From contig NZ_CP023018.1 of the NCBI RefSeq assembly GCF_022406875.1, positions 1,880,477 to 1,944,476 on the forward strand: DNA of 64,000 nucleotides, read 5' to 3'. This stretch comes from Ectothiorhodosinus mongolicus (GTDB lineage: Bacteria > Pseudomonadota > Gammaproteobacteria > Ectothiorhodospirales > Ectothiorhodospiraceae). Below the pieces are notes generated by a model. That model saw nothing but the letters and a program-made list of their open reading frames with translations, had not been told where the DNA came from and did no database searches. This document shows, piece after piece, positions 56,001 to 62,407 of this stretch. How positions within the stretch are numbered: position 1 is the stretch's first letter; each line of letters starts with the position of its first letter. A program made the position numbers and the translations under genes.

Positions 56001-59000
56001 CGCAAGCACAGTCGCTGGCACTCTGGATCTGGTTGCCAGCGGTGGCCTTACCGGTGCTGGCACGCTGGAGGTGACCGGCGCGGCCCGCCTGGGCGCCTCT
56101 GCCACCACCGACATCACGCTGACTGGCGAGCACAGTTTCTCGGGGGGGCTGGAGATCCTCACCAGCCGCAATGTCAGCCTGAAAACAGCTGGGGTATTGG
56201 AATTACGGGGTGCCGACGTGCGCGGCAATCTTGCATTAGAGGTGGGTGGCGCGCTGACGCAGAGCGCGGCTTCGACCGGCGCTATTTCTGTGGCGGGCAG
56301 CACTACCTTGGAAAGCACCAACGCCATCACCCTAATCAACGCGAACAATGCGCTGACGGGCGCGATCACGATCACGACTGCCAGCGATTTCACCTTCGTT
56401 AACAATCGTAGGATTGTGTTGGGCGATATCACCCTCACGGGCGAGCTAGACGTTAGCGCTATGGCCGGCGATATCACTCAGAGCGATGCGCTCGCTGTGG
56501 CAGGTTTTGCTCGCTTTGATGCCGATGAGGCGTTGACGTTGAATAATGCGGGTAACAATTTCGGCGGCCCGGTGGGGCTGGAAAACAGGGGTAACCACAA
56601 TGTGTCTATCCGGCAAGGTGGTACTTCTGCGCTAGTAATCGATGTGGCAAGGCTGGGCAGTGGCACCCTCACTGTGACGGCTGGCGGAGACATTACACAA
56701 AACGGTGCCATCACCGCTGCTGGGCTTGCTTTGCAAGGCCCAGGCCACTTTACGCTCACCAACACGAATAACTCGGTGACGACGTTGGCCGGTGGCAACA
56801 GCACCACCAAACTGGCAAGCCTGTCGTTTGTTAACTCGGCCGGATTAGCGATTGGTTCAGTCAACCCAAAAGGCATTACCGCTTCGGGTGATGTGTTCAT
56901 CGCCACGGTTATGGGTGACCTGAGGATTAATGAAGCTATCAGCACTGACAGCGACTCTATTAGTGCGATTGTCTTAGCGGCCGGCACCCGTGCCGGTGCA
57001 GGTGGCGACGGCACCCCGGCTGATGGCAATATTCTGATTAACGGTTCACCAGATCTAACCGCAGGTTCAGGCGGCACGATTGCTTTATATAGTGGTGACG
57101 TCAACGGCAGCACCGGATTAACCGACTTGGTTGGTTCGGGCTCAGGAAATTTCCGCTACAACACCAGCATCAATGCATCAGGCGAGGTTACAGCAGGCTA
57201 TAGCAAGACATTGGCGACCAACGTCATTAATGCGCTCTATCGCCAACAGCCTAGTATTTCAGGCAGCATTTCGTCGCCCACCATCACCTATGGCGACCCA
57301 ACGCCTAGTTTTACGCTCACTGGCGGGCTTGCGCCAGTCAATGACGATCAGCCTTTTGCCATCGCCGGGGCCGCTGACTCTGGCGCGGGCAAACTCAAAG
57401 CGGGCAGCTACACCGTCGATGCGTCAGCTGCAAGTGACTTGGGTTACAGCGTCACTGGCGTCAATAACGGTACGCTGACAGTCAGCGCCAAGGCTTTGGA
57501 TATCAGCGGTTTATCTGCATCCAATAAAATCTATGACGCGCTTCTTGCGGCAAGCTTAAGCGGCAGTGCAGCGCTGACCGACGGCGCCACACATCGCGAT
57601 GACGGCTTGTATATCACCGGTGATAGGGTGGAATTGACGGGCACCGCAGTCGGTGCGTTTGACACAGCAAATGTTGGTGATAACAAAATAGTCACCGTCA
57701 CGGGGTTGCGCTTAACGGGCGAGGATGCCGATAACTATGTGCTCAATTATTATGAGCTTGCCGCAGATATTACCCCACGCCCAATCATCCTAACTGCGAA
57801 TGCGGCGACCAAGGTTTACGGCAACGACGATCCGGCCTTCACATATGGAGTCGAGGCGCGGGGCGCAAGCCGTGGTCTGGTTGGCAATGACACTTTCAGC
57901 GGCAGTGCGGTTCGCGTTGCCGGCGAGGATGTTGGCGACTACACCATTGAACAAGGCAGCGTTGAGAACACCAACTACACCATTACTTGGGTTGAGCAAG
58001 ATCTGAGTATCACGCCACGCGCCATCACGTTGAGCGCCGACAGCGCGACTAAGATCTACGGCGATCTCGATCCCACCCTGTCCGTATCTATTGTGGCTGG
58101 CAGCTTGGGCAGCCAGACGGTGAGCGACACGATTGATGAGGTCACGGGTACCTTGAGCCGTGCTGCTGGTGCGGATGTTGGCCGCTATGATGTCTTGCTA
58201 GGTACGGGTAGCCGGGCCGGCAACTACACGATCACGTTTGAAGCCAACAATCAGGCGTTTTCTATTACGCCGCGCGAGGTCACGCTGACTGCCGATGCGG
58301 CGACCAAGGTCTACGGAGAGGCTGACCCGACATTGACATTCACGCCAGAAGCTTTTACGGCTGGTCGAGGGCTTGTAGCTGGCGATACGTTTACCGGCAG
58401 CGCTGCTCGCGTTGCCGGCGAGGATGTTGGCGACTACACCATTGAACAAGGCAGCGTTGAGAACACCAACTACACCATCGCCTGGATTGAGCGGGATCTG
58501 ACGATCACGCCACGTCCGATCACGCTGATAGCCAACAGTGCAACCAAGATTTATGGTGATCTCGATCCCACCCTGTCGGTATCCATTACAGCGGGCAGCT
58601 TGGGCAGCCAGACGGTTAGCGATTCGATTGATGACATCACGGGTGTCTTGAGTCGTGAGTCGGGGGCTAACGTTGGTCCGTACGACATTCTCTTGGGTAC
58701 AGGTTCTCGTGCTAGTAACTACACGATCACGTTTGAGGCCAACAATCAGGCGTTTTTTATTACGCCACGCCCGATCACGCTGACTGCCGATGCAGCCACC
58801 AAGATATACGGAGAGGCTGACCCGACATTGACATTCACGCCAGAAGCTTTTTCGGCTGGTCGAGGGCTTGTAGCTGGCGACCAGTTTGTCGGTAGTATTG
58901 CACGGGCATCGGGCGAGAACGTTGGCGGCTATGCCATTAATCAAGGGACTTTAGCCAACAACAACTATGACATCACCTGGGTTGGGCGGAATCTGACGAT

Positions 59001-62000
59001 CACGCCACGCGCCATCACCTTGGCAGCAGATGCCGCGACCAAGGTCTATGGTGACCTGGACCCAACCCTGTCGGTGTCGATTGCCGGTGGGTCGCTTGCA
59101 GATAACCTCGGAGATACCCTGGTCGATGTGACCGGAGAGGTGACTCGAGAGTCCGGCCAGAACGCGGGCCTCTATAACATTTTGCTGGGCACCGGAGCGG
59201 CCAGTGGCAACTACGCCATCGCCTTTGAGGCAAACAACAACGCCTTTGAGATTACCCCGGCACGGCTGGTGGCCACAGGCACCAAGGTCTATGACGGCAG
59301 CGTTCTCTTTGCGGGTCGTGATTTAACGATCGTTGGGGTCAACGGAGAGCAATTTACAGCTGCGGGTACTGGCGTGATGGACACCAAGCACGTCAAGTCA
59401 GACCAGGCGTTGGTGAGCGTGGCGGGCTTGAGCTTGAGCGCGCAAGGTGATGCACTATTGAGCAACTACGAGCTTCTGGACGTGTCAGACACCACAGTTT
59501 CGGTCACCCCGCGCCCAGTGACCCTCTCGGCCACAGGCGTGACCAAGATCTATGACGCGACCCTACTTTACGACATGAGTGACGAGGATCTGGCCGCGCT
59601 GTCGACCCAGTTGGTTGGTGGCGACAATGTGGTGGCTGCCGAGCTGGTATTTGATAGCGCCAATGTCAGCCGTGATGCCAATGGCAACATTTTGGCCAAC
59701 CGTGTGGTGACGCTGAACAATGTCCAAATTGATGACGGCAACCTGGGGGCTAACTACATTGTCTCGACGACGGATGCTACCGACGGGCGCATTGACCCGG
59801 CGGCATTGAGCATTACCGCCGTCGATGATGCGAAGTTTGTGACCCAGGCCGACCCCAACGGCTACTCAGGAGTTATCTACAACGGCTTTGTCGGTGGTGA
59901 CGACGCCACGGTGGCCGGGCTCTTTAGCCAGACGGGGTCGGTCAGTCGCACCAATACGGACCAGGCTGCCCAGACCTACGAGGGCGTGCTGATGCCCTCG
60001 GGCTGGCAGGCCAATAACTACGAGATCACCTTTGAGGCGGGCGACTTCACGATCGTGCCCGCTGACACCCTTTTGGTGCGGGTGCCCGGTAGTCTAGTCA
60101 AGACCTATGGTGATGCCTTGCCCCAGGCCCAAGACATCACCGCCCAGTATCTCGATGACAGCGACAAACAAATCAAGAACCTGGTGGTGAGCTTTGATGG
60201 TGTGGCTGGCTTATACAGTATTGATGACGGTGCGGGCGCCAAGGTCGTCTTTGGGCTGGATGCACACAATGCGAATCGCAGTGGTGCCGGGCTGATTCGT
60301 GCTGGGGGCTACAACATAGCGCCCACCGAGGCGCAGGTCTCGGGTGCAAACTTCCAGAGCCTGGTGTTAGTCGGCGCGCTCACAGTTGCGCCCAAGACAC
60401 TGAACAATGACCTGGGAATTACCGAGGTCAGCAAGGTTTATGACGGCAACCGCTCGATCACGGGACTCGATTTAAACTTTGATGAGATCATCGCAGGGGT
60501 CATCGGTGGTGATGCAGTTAGCCTGGTAGGACAGGGCGTGTTTGCAGACCGCCATGTGGGCTCTAACAAGTTGGTGACACTGGGCTTGGCCTTGCGTGGT
60601 GAAGATGCCAGTAGTTACCGTTTGTCGACCAATAACGTCTCTGACAATCTTGGCACCATCACGCAACGCGAGTCGGTCACCTGGGTGGGTGCTGATGGAG
60701 ACAACTGGTCGGATGCGCGCAACTGGCAAGACGGCGCCTTGCCCGATCGCGACAACGTGGCCACGGTGGTGATCCCTGAGAGTATGCAAGTGACCTATGA
60801 CAGCGACCAAGTTGGAGTGACCTCAAGCGCAATTGCCAACGCTGGCACAATTCGATTCACCTCGGCCGATGCCTTTAGCTTCACCAACGCGGTGTCGGGA
60901 AGCGGTTCGATTGAACAGCGCGGCACGGGCATGCTGAGTGTGGGCGGTAACAACAGCGCATTCACAGGCAGCTTGGATATTGCGAATTACGCTGTGACCT
61001 TGGCAAGCGCCAATGCCTTGGGGCAGGGCAGTTTGGTGTCGGATGGTGGCCGCTTGGCATTGGCTAACGGCATGACGCTGCAGTCTTTAACGGTTGATGG
61101 CGACATCACCACGACCACTGCCATTCGTACTCTGGGCAATCAAACCTATAACGACGGCCTGACCTTCCTGTTCTCGGGCACACCTGCCAGTAATGGCACC
61201 GCTGCAGTAGCCAACTTCAGCACTACCAACGGCAATATCGTGTTCAATACGGTCAGTGCCGGTGCGGGCTCCAAAGACGCTGAGCGCTCTTTGGTGGTTG
61301 CGGCCAATAACGGCACCGTGACTTTTAGCGACCAGGTGGGCTATAGCCTTTTGGCTTCGCAAGACCCTTGGTCGATGATGAGCTGGTCCGATTACCAGGC
61401 CCTTAATCTGAATCATACCAACCCCTCGGCGTTGGAGGTTTCAGCCGAACAAATAAACGTATTGGCCGATATCACCACCTTTGTAGCCCAGACCTTCAAT
61501 GGCCCTGTCGTAGTCGGTAACAATGGCACCAATGGCACAACTCGCTTGTTGCTCTCGATGAACCCCACAATTACCTTTAACGACACCATTGATGACGTGG
61601 ACGGCACTCACACCCTTATTGCGAGAGCCATTAGCGTGGCCGATCAAGATGACCCTGTGGTGGAGATGTTGGGCGAAGTCGGCGGCGCCCAGCCACTGCA
61701 GAATTTGATCATTGAAGCAGGGCGCCAAAATGGCGCAGGCAGCGTTGGCGATATCGATACCTCAGACCGTGCCCGACGCAGTAATGATTTCATCGGTGAA
61801 GTGAGCTTCGCAAGCGACGTGACCGTGATTCAAGATATCAGCGTGACCTCGCGCCTGGCGAGCTTTGGCTCTGAGTCTTCCCCGGAGGTAACTCTGACCT
61901 TTGGCGGTACTTTGTCCATTTTGACAGGGTTGCCATCGCTCGATGGTATTCCAGTAAGCGATCAGGATGTGCATAACAATCAGCAGGCAGGGTTTGCTGG

Positions 62001-62373
62001 TTTAAATGTAGTTTTTGGTAGTGGGAATGCGCAGATCGGCTCAGAAACCCTTGGAATCCCTGCATTTGAGAGTTCCGGGGCTTCCAGTCTTATTACGCTT
62101 TTCCAAAGTGAAAGCTTTGGGGAAACAGTTGCTGATGGGGTGGCCCCGGGTTTGCCTGAATTCATAGAGGATACTCTCGGTAACCTAAATCTTGGCGCCA
62201 CCCTAACTTTAACTGATGCCCAATTAGCTCAATCAAGTCTTGTCACACCGCTATTGGGAGATGTCGTCATCGGAGGCGCTGAGGGTAGGGAGGTTTCTGG
62301 CGAGGAATGCACAGAGAATGACGATCGCCAAGAATGCGTGGATGATCAAAGCGCAACGGATCGCGAGTCATGA
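41020..62373 (+). CDS. Giant two-partner-secretion exoprotein (FHA/HMW-like adhesin), 7117 aa
   Basis: The residues show: ESPR-type extended signal (1-~50, MNKTFRLIWNAAAGCWNVAS...), TPS secretion domain (~52-250, with NPNGI), the WLFDPYNIEI motif, beta-helix repeats, a glycine-rich domain (~941-1180), GLUG repeats (~1384-1545), thousands of residues of parallel beta-helix-like repeats, then MBG and YDG domains in tandem (~5411-6550) and a GDNWSDARNW autotransporter-like section. The C-terminal 21 residues carry a cysteine pair, Cys7097 and Cys7106. Likely exported by a TpsB pore (not in window) and kept at the surface as an adhesin or biofilm fibre. TTG 41020 is the only start that gives the signal; no ATG or GTG lies in frame before the upstream stop at 40990. 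Confidence 0.9.
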   Translation: MNKTFRLIWNAAAGCWNVASELVRSKGKTKARTIGTIAAGLLTSGAALAELPTGGQIIAGSGSINQNGNTLTVTQDTQRMAANWNSFSIGQNNTVEFIQPSSSSVALNRVTGIEASILQGNMNANGHVILVNPNGIHITNTAQINVGGIIASTLDITTEDFMAGNYSFSGMSPGQIINQGNIQTPDGGTVAFIAAKITNTGTIHTPRGNTLMGAGSQVTLDLGGPLKLRVDQAAVDALIESGGAIRADGGYILIEARAAGDLKSTVINHTGILEAKTLGTDDQGRIALKGDSAIEVSGTLTTQAPQGTGGTITVEAEHIHLTDTASIDATGATGGGNVLIGGDWQGGANAERRVFDDPDALKQATTVVMEQGAVIDASATDNGDGGTVVLWSDISNPNSVTAAHGTLYAKGGKAGGDGGQIETSGARLVIDGVIGSTAARSKAGQTGQWLFDPYNIEISSSADSNMTSTGGPDGFDASGIPSILNVQTLVNALQNSNVTVSTGSGGSQTGNITVSATIDGGASIHLLKLEAAGSVIFNQSVVSDGDMRLHVEAGGFIIQGGNGALGTQSKPLKAVWLQAGTSATDASLGNIYTDRLEVNSAGIDMEQQANTVIRANDFILKGQGGATFTFDQRNQIGRIAGDINGDLVLHNSRDLTITHAKGAISGVNYNELLSRGADITIRSDADVSGVLVNTRSNPTEASQGSGNFTVVYTGSGRSLVLGNPAAHNGAWDMAIGGGLQHIKAEGGTVSFKTTASDSDIIIDGVTSTHTQSMGNVELVAGRDVRFLGAASTFATPQGESTVTIRAARDVILNRALRDDGAPESTLNINIGAGRHVQMIQSLNVDGFVRVDAAGIWATAHGATITADNGITRVAGGGLTSLGGSLTTNGADIAIHGDLLIRQDLTFTTGGGDVVLGGRVDSIKTTAQTLTGSGSFNQDVGFVEVLLVGGGGAGGWGNGSGGGGGGGVVYAVNHDVSGPVTYSVGAGGQALTSGSAADDTSNGGDTQFGTLAAIGGGRGASTTSQLGTVSNFVATAGGSGGGGVTEPGVDGTPGASTDGQGNRGGTGTNINAGGGGGGGGGGAGGLGANATSTAAGGGGDGLAFDISGSSITYATGGGGSQRGGSTAGQGGSGGIHSNSSNATGLATAGTGAGGAAKISSAPGSQAGASGTIVVRYQVDGSSALTINAGTGDFVAERAIGGQSELKSLTVDAQNIEVNGEITWSSGQNVSLNAGRDIAINGLVDASQGDGGKLVLNYGQSTANGISGGVAASYQINAPVRLQAGQNFTTKLGSSGSPINYTVITSLGTQGSNTANDLQGMRGNLAKNYALGANIDASATKNWNDGAGFAPIGQSLNDSFTGTFNGLGNQITGLHINRPNSKLAGLIGVLHESGVVRNLGVVDAGIFGSNEHATPAGTQGIGILVGDNYGLITDSYAKGAVNGRFVVGGLVGQNRASGFITHSYVISRLPTLVRSSGGFVGINHGTIADSYAVADIEQARWEVGGFVGKNSSTGSIKDSYAASVVTPWLGLNDQLIGGFFASNEGTLTNTFGRGGQDRYFQSTYGTQTDGAWTGFDFDNTWFMIDGQTRPMLRMERSTQITNANQLQLIAAAPHLDYTLANDINFADEVDRNLGLWRDGFVPVGDQAGYGAFSGALDGNGQTITGIDITADRSVTDGLFGDVSNARIFDLTLSDTRIVASNSNGGGNRNISSGVTMTGNVTLDAGAANVTVLGTIGESADKAATVNIEGTQVKLSDVLSTGAQTIIGSQGVELNGNLSSSGQTISVQGPVTLNANVTIDTTAAGTTAAGALIDFTGTVNSDVGHARNLNLIAGAAEIDLPGAVGAQQALGAVTIESAGDITFGDTVRSASFVQTTKSTGLLTLGGELTALAGNITINTNTIDINAPIVSQSNGNISMTANDIRFPGVIQTKGGNITLTALNGGITAIDDGNGGLASIITQAAANSGIASGNIVLDADNSNGNGTVSVGILEASGANNHSGAGSHGGDITIRSDGAISYSRVLVKGGNGSGGPGGNSGDIKIVTDSPTGLTLSSPLVARGGTGTTAGLGGTVTLEARGDQGVTQAQSGAEVDAKRLVLRSGTGRFQNPSAPITGGEVSLTDSANAVDELAVQLFGDGNGGPSQDLTFVNSTDLTLVSGGSSRGFYTEGSVDIDIGNNSLLVDTSVTLETPGGLKIRAGDLTTLHQMDVRGGADLSQVSGDIDIQERISSGGGDVVLGNGQGIITVQAGIEVNGGYDFKAYGTYFQLGIVNGDIGTDYYDALRTNGGDIDLRGITGEVYIDENVDTGGGDFLSAGTQLSLGFYGSPLEFETLRTHGGKVDISGHESFIITFHHQIVTGGGDFLATGLANFSTAITHGLPVIDTSGASGGGSITIQASGDVSIQSARSSGGVGASGGDIDLRSNSKLVVSALNAEGGNAALGSSTGAAGGTVTLEAPTISLSNFRSVSLNLDLPAINTGGGTGASQGTGGDIHIYGSAVITPGSTENLPTSITTGSSGGHITFHETLNRGSAPTDVILNAGTGAITFSGAVGQGNRLNGIKILGAGSVTANAAFLAADLGIRASGNVTFNSAGNDVDRFAVDLQNAADLVLRDVDGLQIATIGSGEQAISGLTGTTAGDQASEISLFVGGALTQASSAVINTPGSLAINTTAFAADDVTIRNISTDGTLLGNSLVAGTLTVDSTQGTVKQAEDQYLRVGDGLVVTGSEFDLDLRADHYLPGGVTASGLTYFYADDAITVSQSGDTATATATFQRLEQTFDLTSSDTFAVVSGDGSRSISSVTNGQAVNLNQDNVIGGAITITTAGTYSVGAPTATESDITVEPLDGASNLMLGSVRDILIDSGLNLSGKLVGNATRHVRLRAASDTQIDIDSDIRLTAGRTLEVEAGVQLISNGSSIEMVAQAIKIGPDSDLIADGDHIVDGGNIRLESTGLIDESGPGIEIVPSAAGSGNLDLSGTTTITTTGMGTITLIGVGGQVSSSGNRGVVVGSSSDGDRNSILIQSASGAIDITGTGGVFDADAAEDETNRRAMGLRLSSLTLQTTAGGDISATGTGAISTTSTVGDRDGITIANDVLINTFISSSAPSNPYGAITLIGDAYGRGEGVDMDDTTDVEIVAATGGLFITGRVLGEGANASAITTDGTILNARGGEIVIMGTAGQAGGDGIDFDNTTLGSAETTAMTLNGVSRNVANSDDGIRIRNSRVTADGLIIFESHMPQAGGSGVQVSDTEIVAGEFSASVVSLSNAFWLYRNSSLVTTNGAITISAESKNADAVRLYDSTLASHSNITVRGLKKDGEQDLFARSFGDDGLDAENMKILANGDIVIRAATNDDHGIEFNGAASVIGSGSFDSVSYTAASITMEGQGGSDTGIEFHGSGTHLLSATGAITLVGSSSSGQDLELRDVTARTETGAIAITGNIDADGVLTFESDSGSITLLGANNQFAQHVDFASSAAVTLGNVVDGDGSNVFAFDQGVSFSGNPNVTLAGTVRTPSQSMDFGTGAVTLATNIILDSTNDGVSSAGASITIGGTIDASASGAQGLRLIGGEAGSVNLQGNAGVSTPLGVFEISSAAQADLAQVVAASIEVIADNIDLNANTYNATIGTINLTGAINLSGGTVTVSTSNNDITIKGSIDDAESGVTALTLDAGSAQINVDGGLGQSVGLGNIELVGGRVQTNAIGLGDDRTLTVEVSDINQTSAITGAVSGNGVTLVKEGFAPLQINAALTGDTALTINAGQLTLFAGNTNTGNISVNNNSRLQVGAGGETARLGLGPVAIDTNALVRVFLRSTEVELGNAFSGQGTLSLWGTGSAGQSTYSITNAGSFAGEVVVNRALLTVSDPAAMGTSSISVRNAATLSLDLGGVAMNNDLTLSGLGWLAADQTHKPALEFVGALDNQYSGAIILTDAATIGTQATTTLSGTIDARLMNGASALTLINVAQGDGGFVLSGGVGQTNPITSLTAQAPVNLAGNITTTGAQTFEQAVTLTANTALTSQANGLTFSGTLDGAHDLTLTAGPGDITFTGLAGHGQRLGTVAIREVKDVTISAGLKAGAFEQRLTDESDFAGSGEFTLNGALSVNAGWTTISSEAVDLNASIVSQSGDGNGQLFIDAGLGGVTLAAGQSITTTEAQGVDSGLIFIEAEGSILLAGDLVSAGSIGAHGADVQVHAFSPEAKVAVHGINTRGGQANSDSAGFDAGWIDLAVDASGVIELNDARLVAVGSQGDAGPGQDGRVDIFADAIVLSGDVVIDAGKAAGVIHVQGEVNGKDAGQGSLSLSSDLIEFSDAIGMNVRVGHIDIISAVDAYFYGAVTAAGFEQQSGSGDTGLYGGLDTNTSAGVQITTADIIIEEGIVTTNGGGVMIDASSSIDIDGITADGPVSLKAGDLISIGGDITTAGENVTFEGNTELFSSIAISTGGGEGTVRFKSMVNNEGATGPNDLTITAGSGDILFDQTVGLDKEFYGPLGAVTLVSARHVAVAVGAEFNATTIRQLSGSGTTTFGGAVNTTGQIDPEAETPNRNGIEINAPGVDLRFDGGLTLRDGASLNISVGLAGTGAGNGTVVFGNDVTLLGEGGDITINANAIKGGNAAGTGSLSFVMGGGGMTVTGPPTITAKNMAVTGASKINLAGVIHKVSDSILLETDALTLGLFDPNTDAVELTIRTASAARNIQIGGGTDLPDALTLTDDELFDIFAVGQLRVGHVVEDGGAWVLDTEATGTVTVDVGAFDPFEENTTIYATDLVLNTVNARKGLALITNQALALSNVDVKGGLTVQADGAITQAANTTIEVNGLAEFSTTSGDITLGAATGQSFSAGSVRFDQAPGNVTIDSIGLMRLSGQNRVAGDLALSDATGITALSDSWLEVTGHTTLDADEITLSHANNRFEGDLSLQGSQAAINSSQALTLDTVNLSGNLTLTVAGLLDRSSDGSLNVGELAHLTTTTAAGHIVLRETGSNQWRAGSLRLNASGDVDLLFGGSSAVALSGASTVAGTLDLVASGGLTGAGTLEVTGAARLGASATTDITLTGEHSFSGGLEILTSRNVSLKTAGVLELRGADVRGNLALEVGGALTQSAASTGAISVAGSTTLESTNAITLINANNALTGAITITTASDFTFVNNRRIVLGDITLTGELDVSAMAGDITQSDALAVAGFARFDADEALTLNNAGNNFGGPVGLENRGNHNVSIRQGGTSALVIDVARLGSGTLTVTAGGDITQNGAITAAGLALQGPGHFTLTNTNNSVTTLAGGNSTTKLASLSFVNSAGLAIGSVNPKGITASGDVFIATVMGDLRINEAISTDSDSISAIVLAAGTRAGAGGDGTPADGNILINGSPDLTAGSGGTIALYSGDVNGSTGLTDLVGSGSGNFRYNTSINASGEVTAGYSKTLATNVINALYRQQPSISGSISSPTITYGDPTPSFTLTGGLAPVNDDQPFAIAGAADSGAGKLKAGSYTVDASAASDLGYSVTGVNNGTLTVSAKALDISGLSASNKIYDALLAASLSGSAALTDGATHRDDGLYITGDRVELTGTAVGAFDTANVGDNKIVTVTGLRLTGEDADNYVLNYYELAADITPRPIILTANAATKVYGNDDPAFTYGVEARGASRGLVGNDTFSGSAVRVAGEDVGDYTIEQGSVENTNYTITWVEQDLSITPRAITLSADSATKIYGDLDPTLSVSIVAGSLGSQTVSDTIDEVTGTLSRAAGADVGRYDVLLGTGSRAGNYTITFEANNQAFSITPREVTLTADAATKVYGEADPTLTFTPEAFTAGRGLVAGDTFTGSAARVAGEDVGDYTIEQGSVENTNYTIAWIERDLTITPRPITLIANSATKIYGDLDPTLSVSITAGSLGSQTVSDSIDDITGVLSRESGANVGPYDILLGTGSRASNYTITFEANNQAFFITPRPITLTADAATKIYGEADPTLTFTPEAFSAGRGLVAGDQFVGSIARASGENVGGYAINQGTLANNNYDITWVGRNLTITPRAITLAADAATKVYGDLDPTLSVSIAGGSLADNLGDTLVDVTGEVTRESGQNAGLYNILLGTGAASGNYAIAFEANNNAFEITPARLVATGTKVYDGSVLFAGRDLTIVGVNGEQFTAAGTGVMDTKHVKSDQALVSVAGLSLSAQGDALLSNYELLDVSDTTVSVTPRPVTLSATGVTKIYDATLLYDMSDEDLAALSTQLVGGDNVVAAELVFDSANVSRDANGNILANRVVTLNNVQIDDGNLGANYIVSTTDATDGRIDPAALSITAVDDAKFVTQADPNGYSGVIYNGFVGGDDATVAGLFSQTGSVSRTNTDQAAQTYEGVLMPSGWQANNYEITFEAGDFTIVPADTLLVRVPGSLVKTYGDALPQAQDITAQYLDDSDKQIKNLVVSFDGVAGLYSIDDGAGAKVVFGLDAHNANRSGAGLIRAGGYNIAPTEAQVSGANFQSLVLVGALTVAPKTLNNDLGITEVSKVYDGNRSITGLDLNFDEIIAGVIGGDAVSLVGQGVFADRHVGSNKLVTLGLALRGEDASSYRLSTNNVSDNLGTITQRESVTWVGADGDNWSDARNWQDGALPDRDNVATVVIPESMQVTYDSDQVGVTSSAIANAGTIRFTSADAFSFTNAVSGSGSIEQRGTGMLSVGGNNSAFTGSLDIANYAVTLASANALGQGSLVSDGGRLALANGMTLQSLTVDGDITTTTAIRTLGNQTYNDGLTFLFSGTPASNGTAAVANFSTTNGNIVFNTVSAGAGSKDAERSLVVAANNGTVTFSDQVGYSLLASQDPWSMMSWSDYQALNLNHTNPSALEVSAEQINVLADITTFVAQTFNGPVVVGNNGTNGTTRLLLSMNPTITFNDTIDDVDGTHTLIARAISVADQDDPVVEMLGEVGGAQPLQNLIIEAGRQNGAGSVGDIDTSDRARRSNDFIGEVSFASDVTVIQDISVTSRLASFGSESSPEVTLTFGGTLSILTGLPSLDGIPVSDQDVHNNQQAGFAGLNVVFGSGNAQIGSETLGIPAFESSGASSLITLFQSESFGETVADGVAPGLPEFIEDTLGNLNLGATLTLTDAQLAQSSLVTPLLGDVVIGGAEGREVSGEECTENDDRQECVDDQSATDRES
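41021..41672 (+). repeat. Long direct repeat, copy 1 (5' end of the giant gene)
   Basis: From the second base of the start codon, at least 652 bases are identical to 63349-64000 on base-by-base reading, including all silent positions. It covers the signal and the front of the TPS domain (~217 residues). The match starts exactly at the start codon; sequence before it is unrelated. It continues beyond the window edge in copy 2. Confidence 0.97.
57776..59258 (+). repeat. Six tandem MBG-domain units with 495-bp higher-order period
   Basis: Units begin near 57776, 58015, 58271, 58510, 58766 and 59005, each 240-255 bp, alternating TKVYG-type and TKIYGDLDPTL-type. Two-unit blocks repeat at 495 bp; for example CGCGTTGCCGGCGAGGATG recurs at 57913 and 58408. 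Block 1 and 2 share long identical runs, showing recent internal duplication inside the exoprotein. Confidence 0.85.
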
Positions 62374-62407
62374 AGCCGAGCGCCGCACAGTATTACGGGG
62401 GGTAAGT

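Noticed and set aside
57776..59258. Regular repeats that might suggest a CRISPR array
   Set aside because: Units are 240-255 bp, coding and continuous in frame, without short spacers; they are protein domains.
41683..62201. Many long minus-strand open frames inside the giant exoprotein gene
   Set aside because: They mirror the coding pattern of the repeats, have biased composition, no ribosome-binding sites and no family features.
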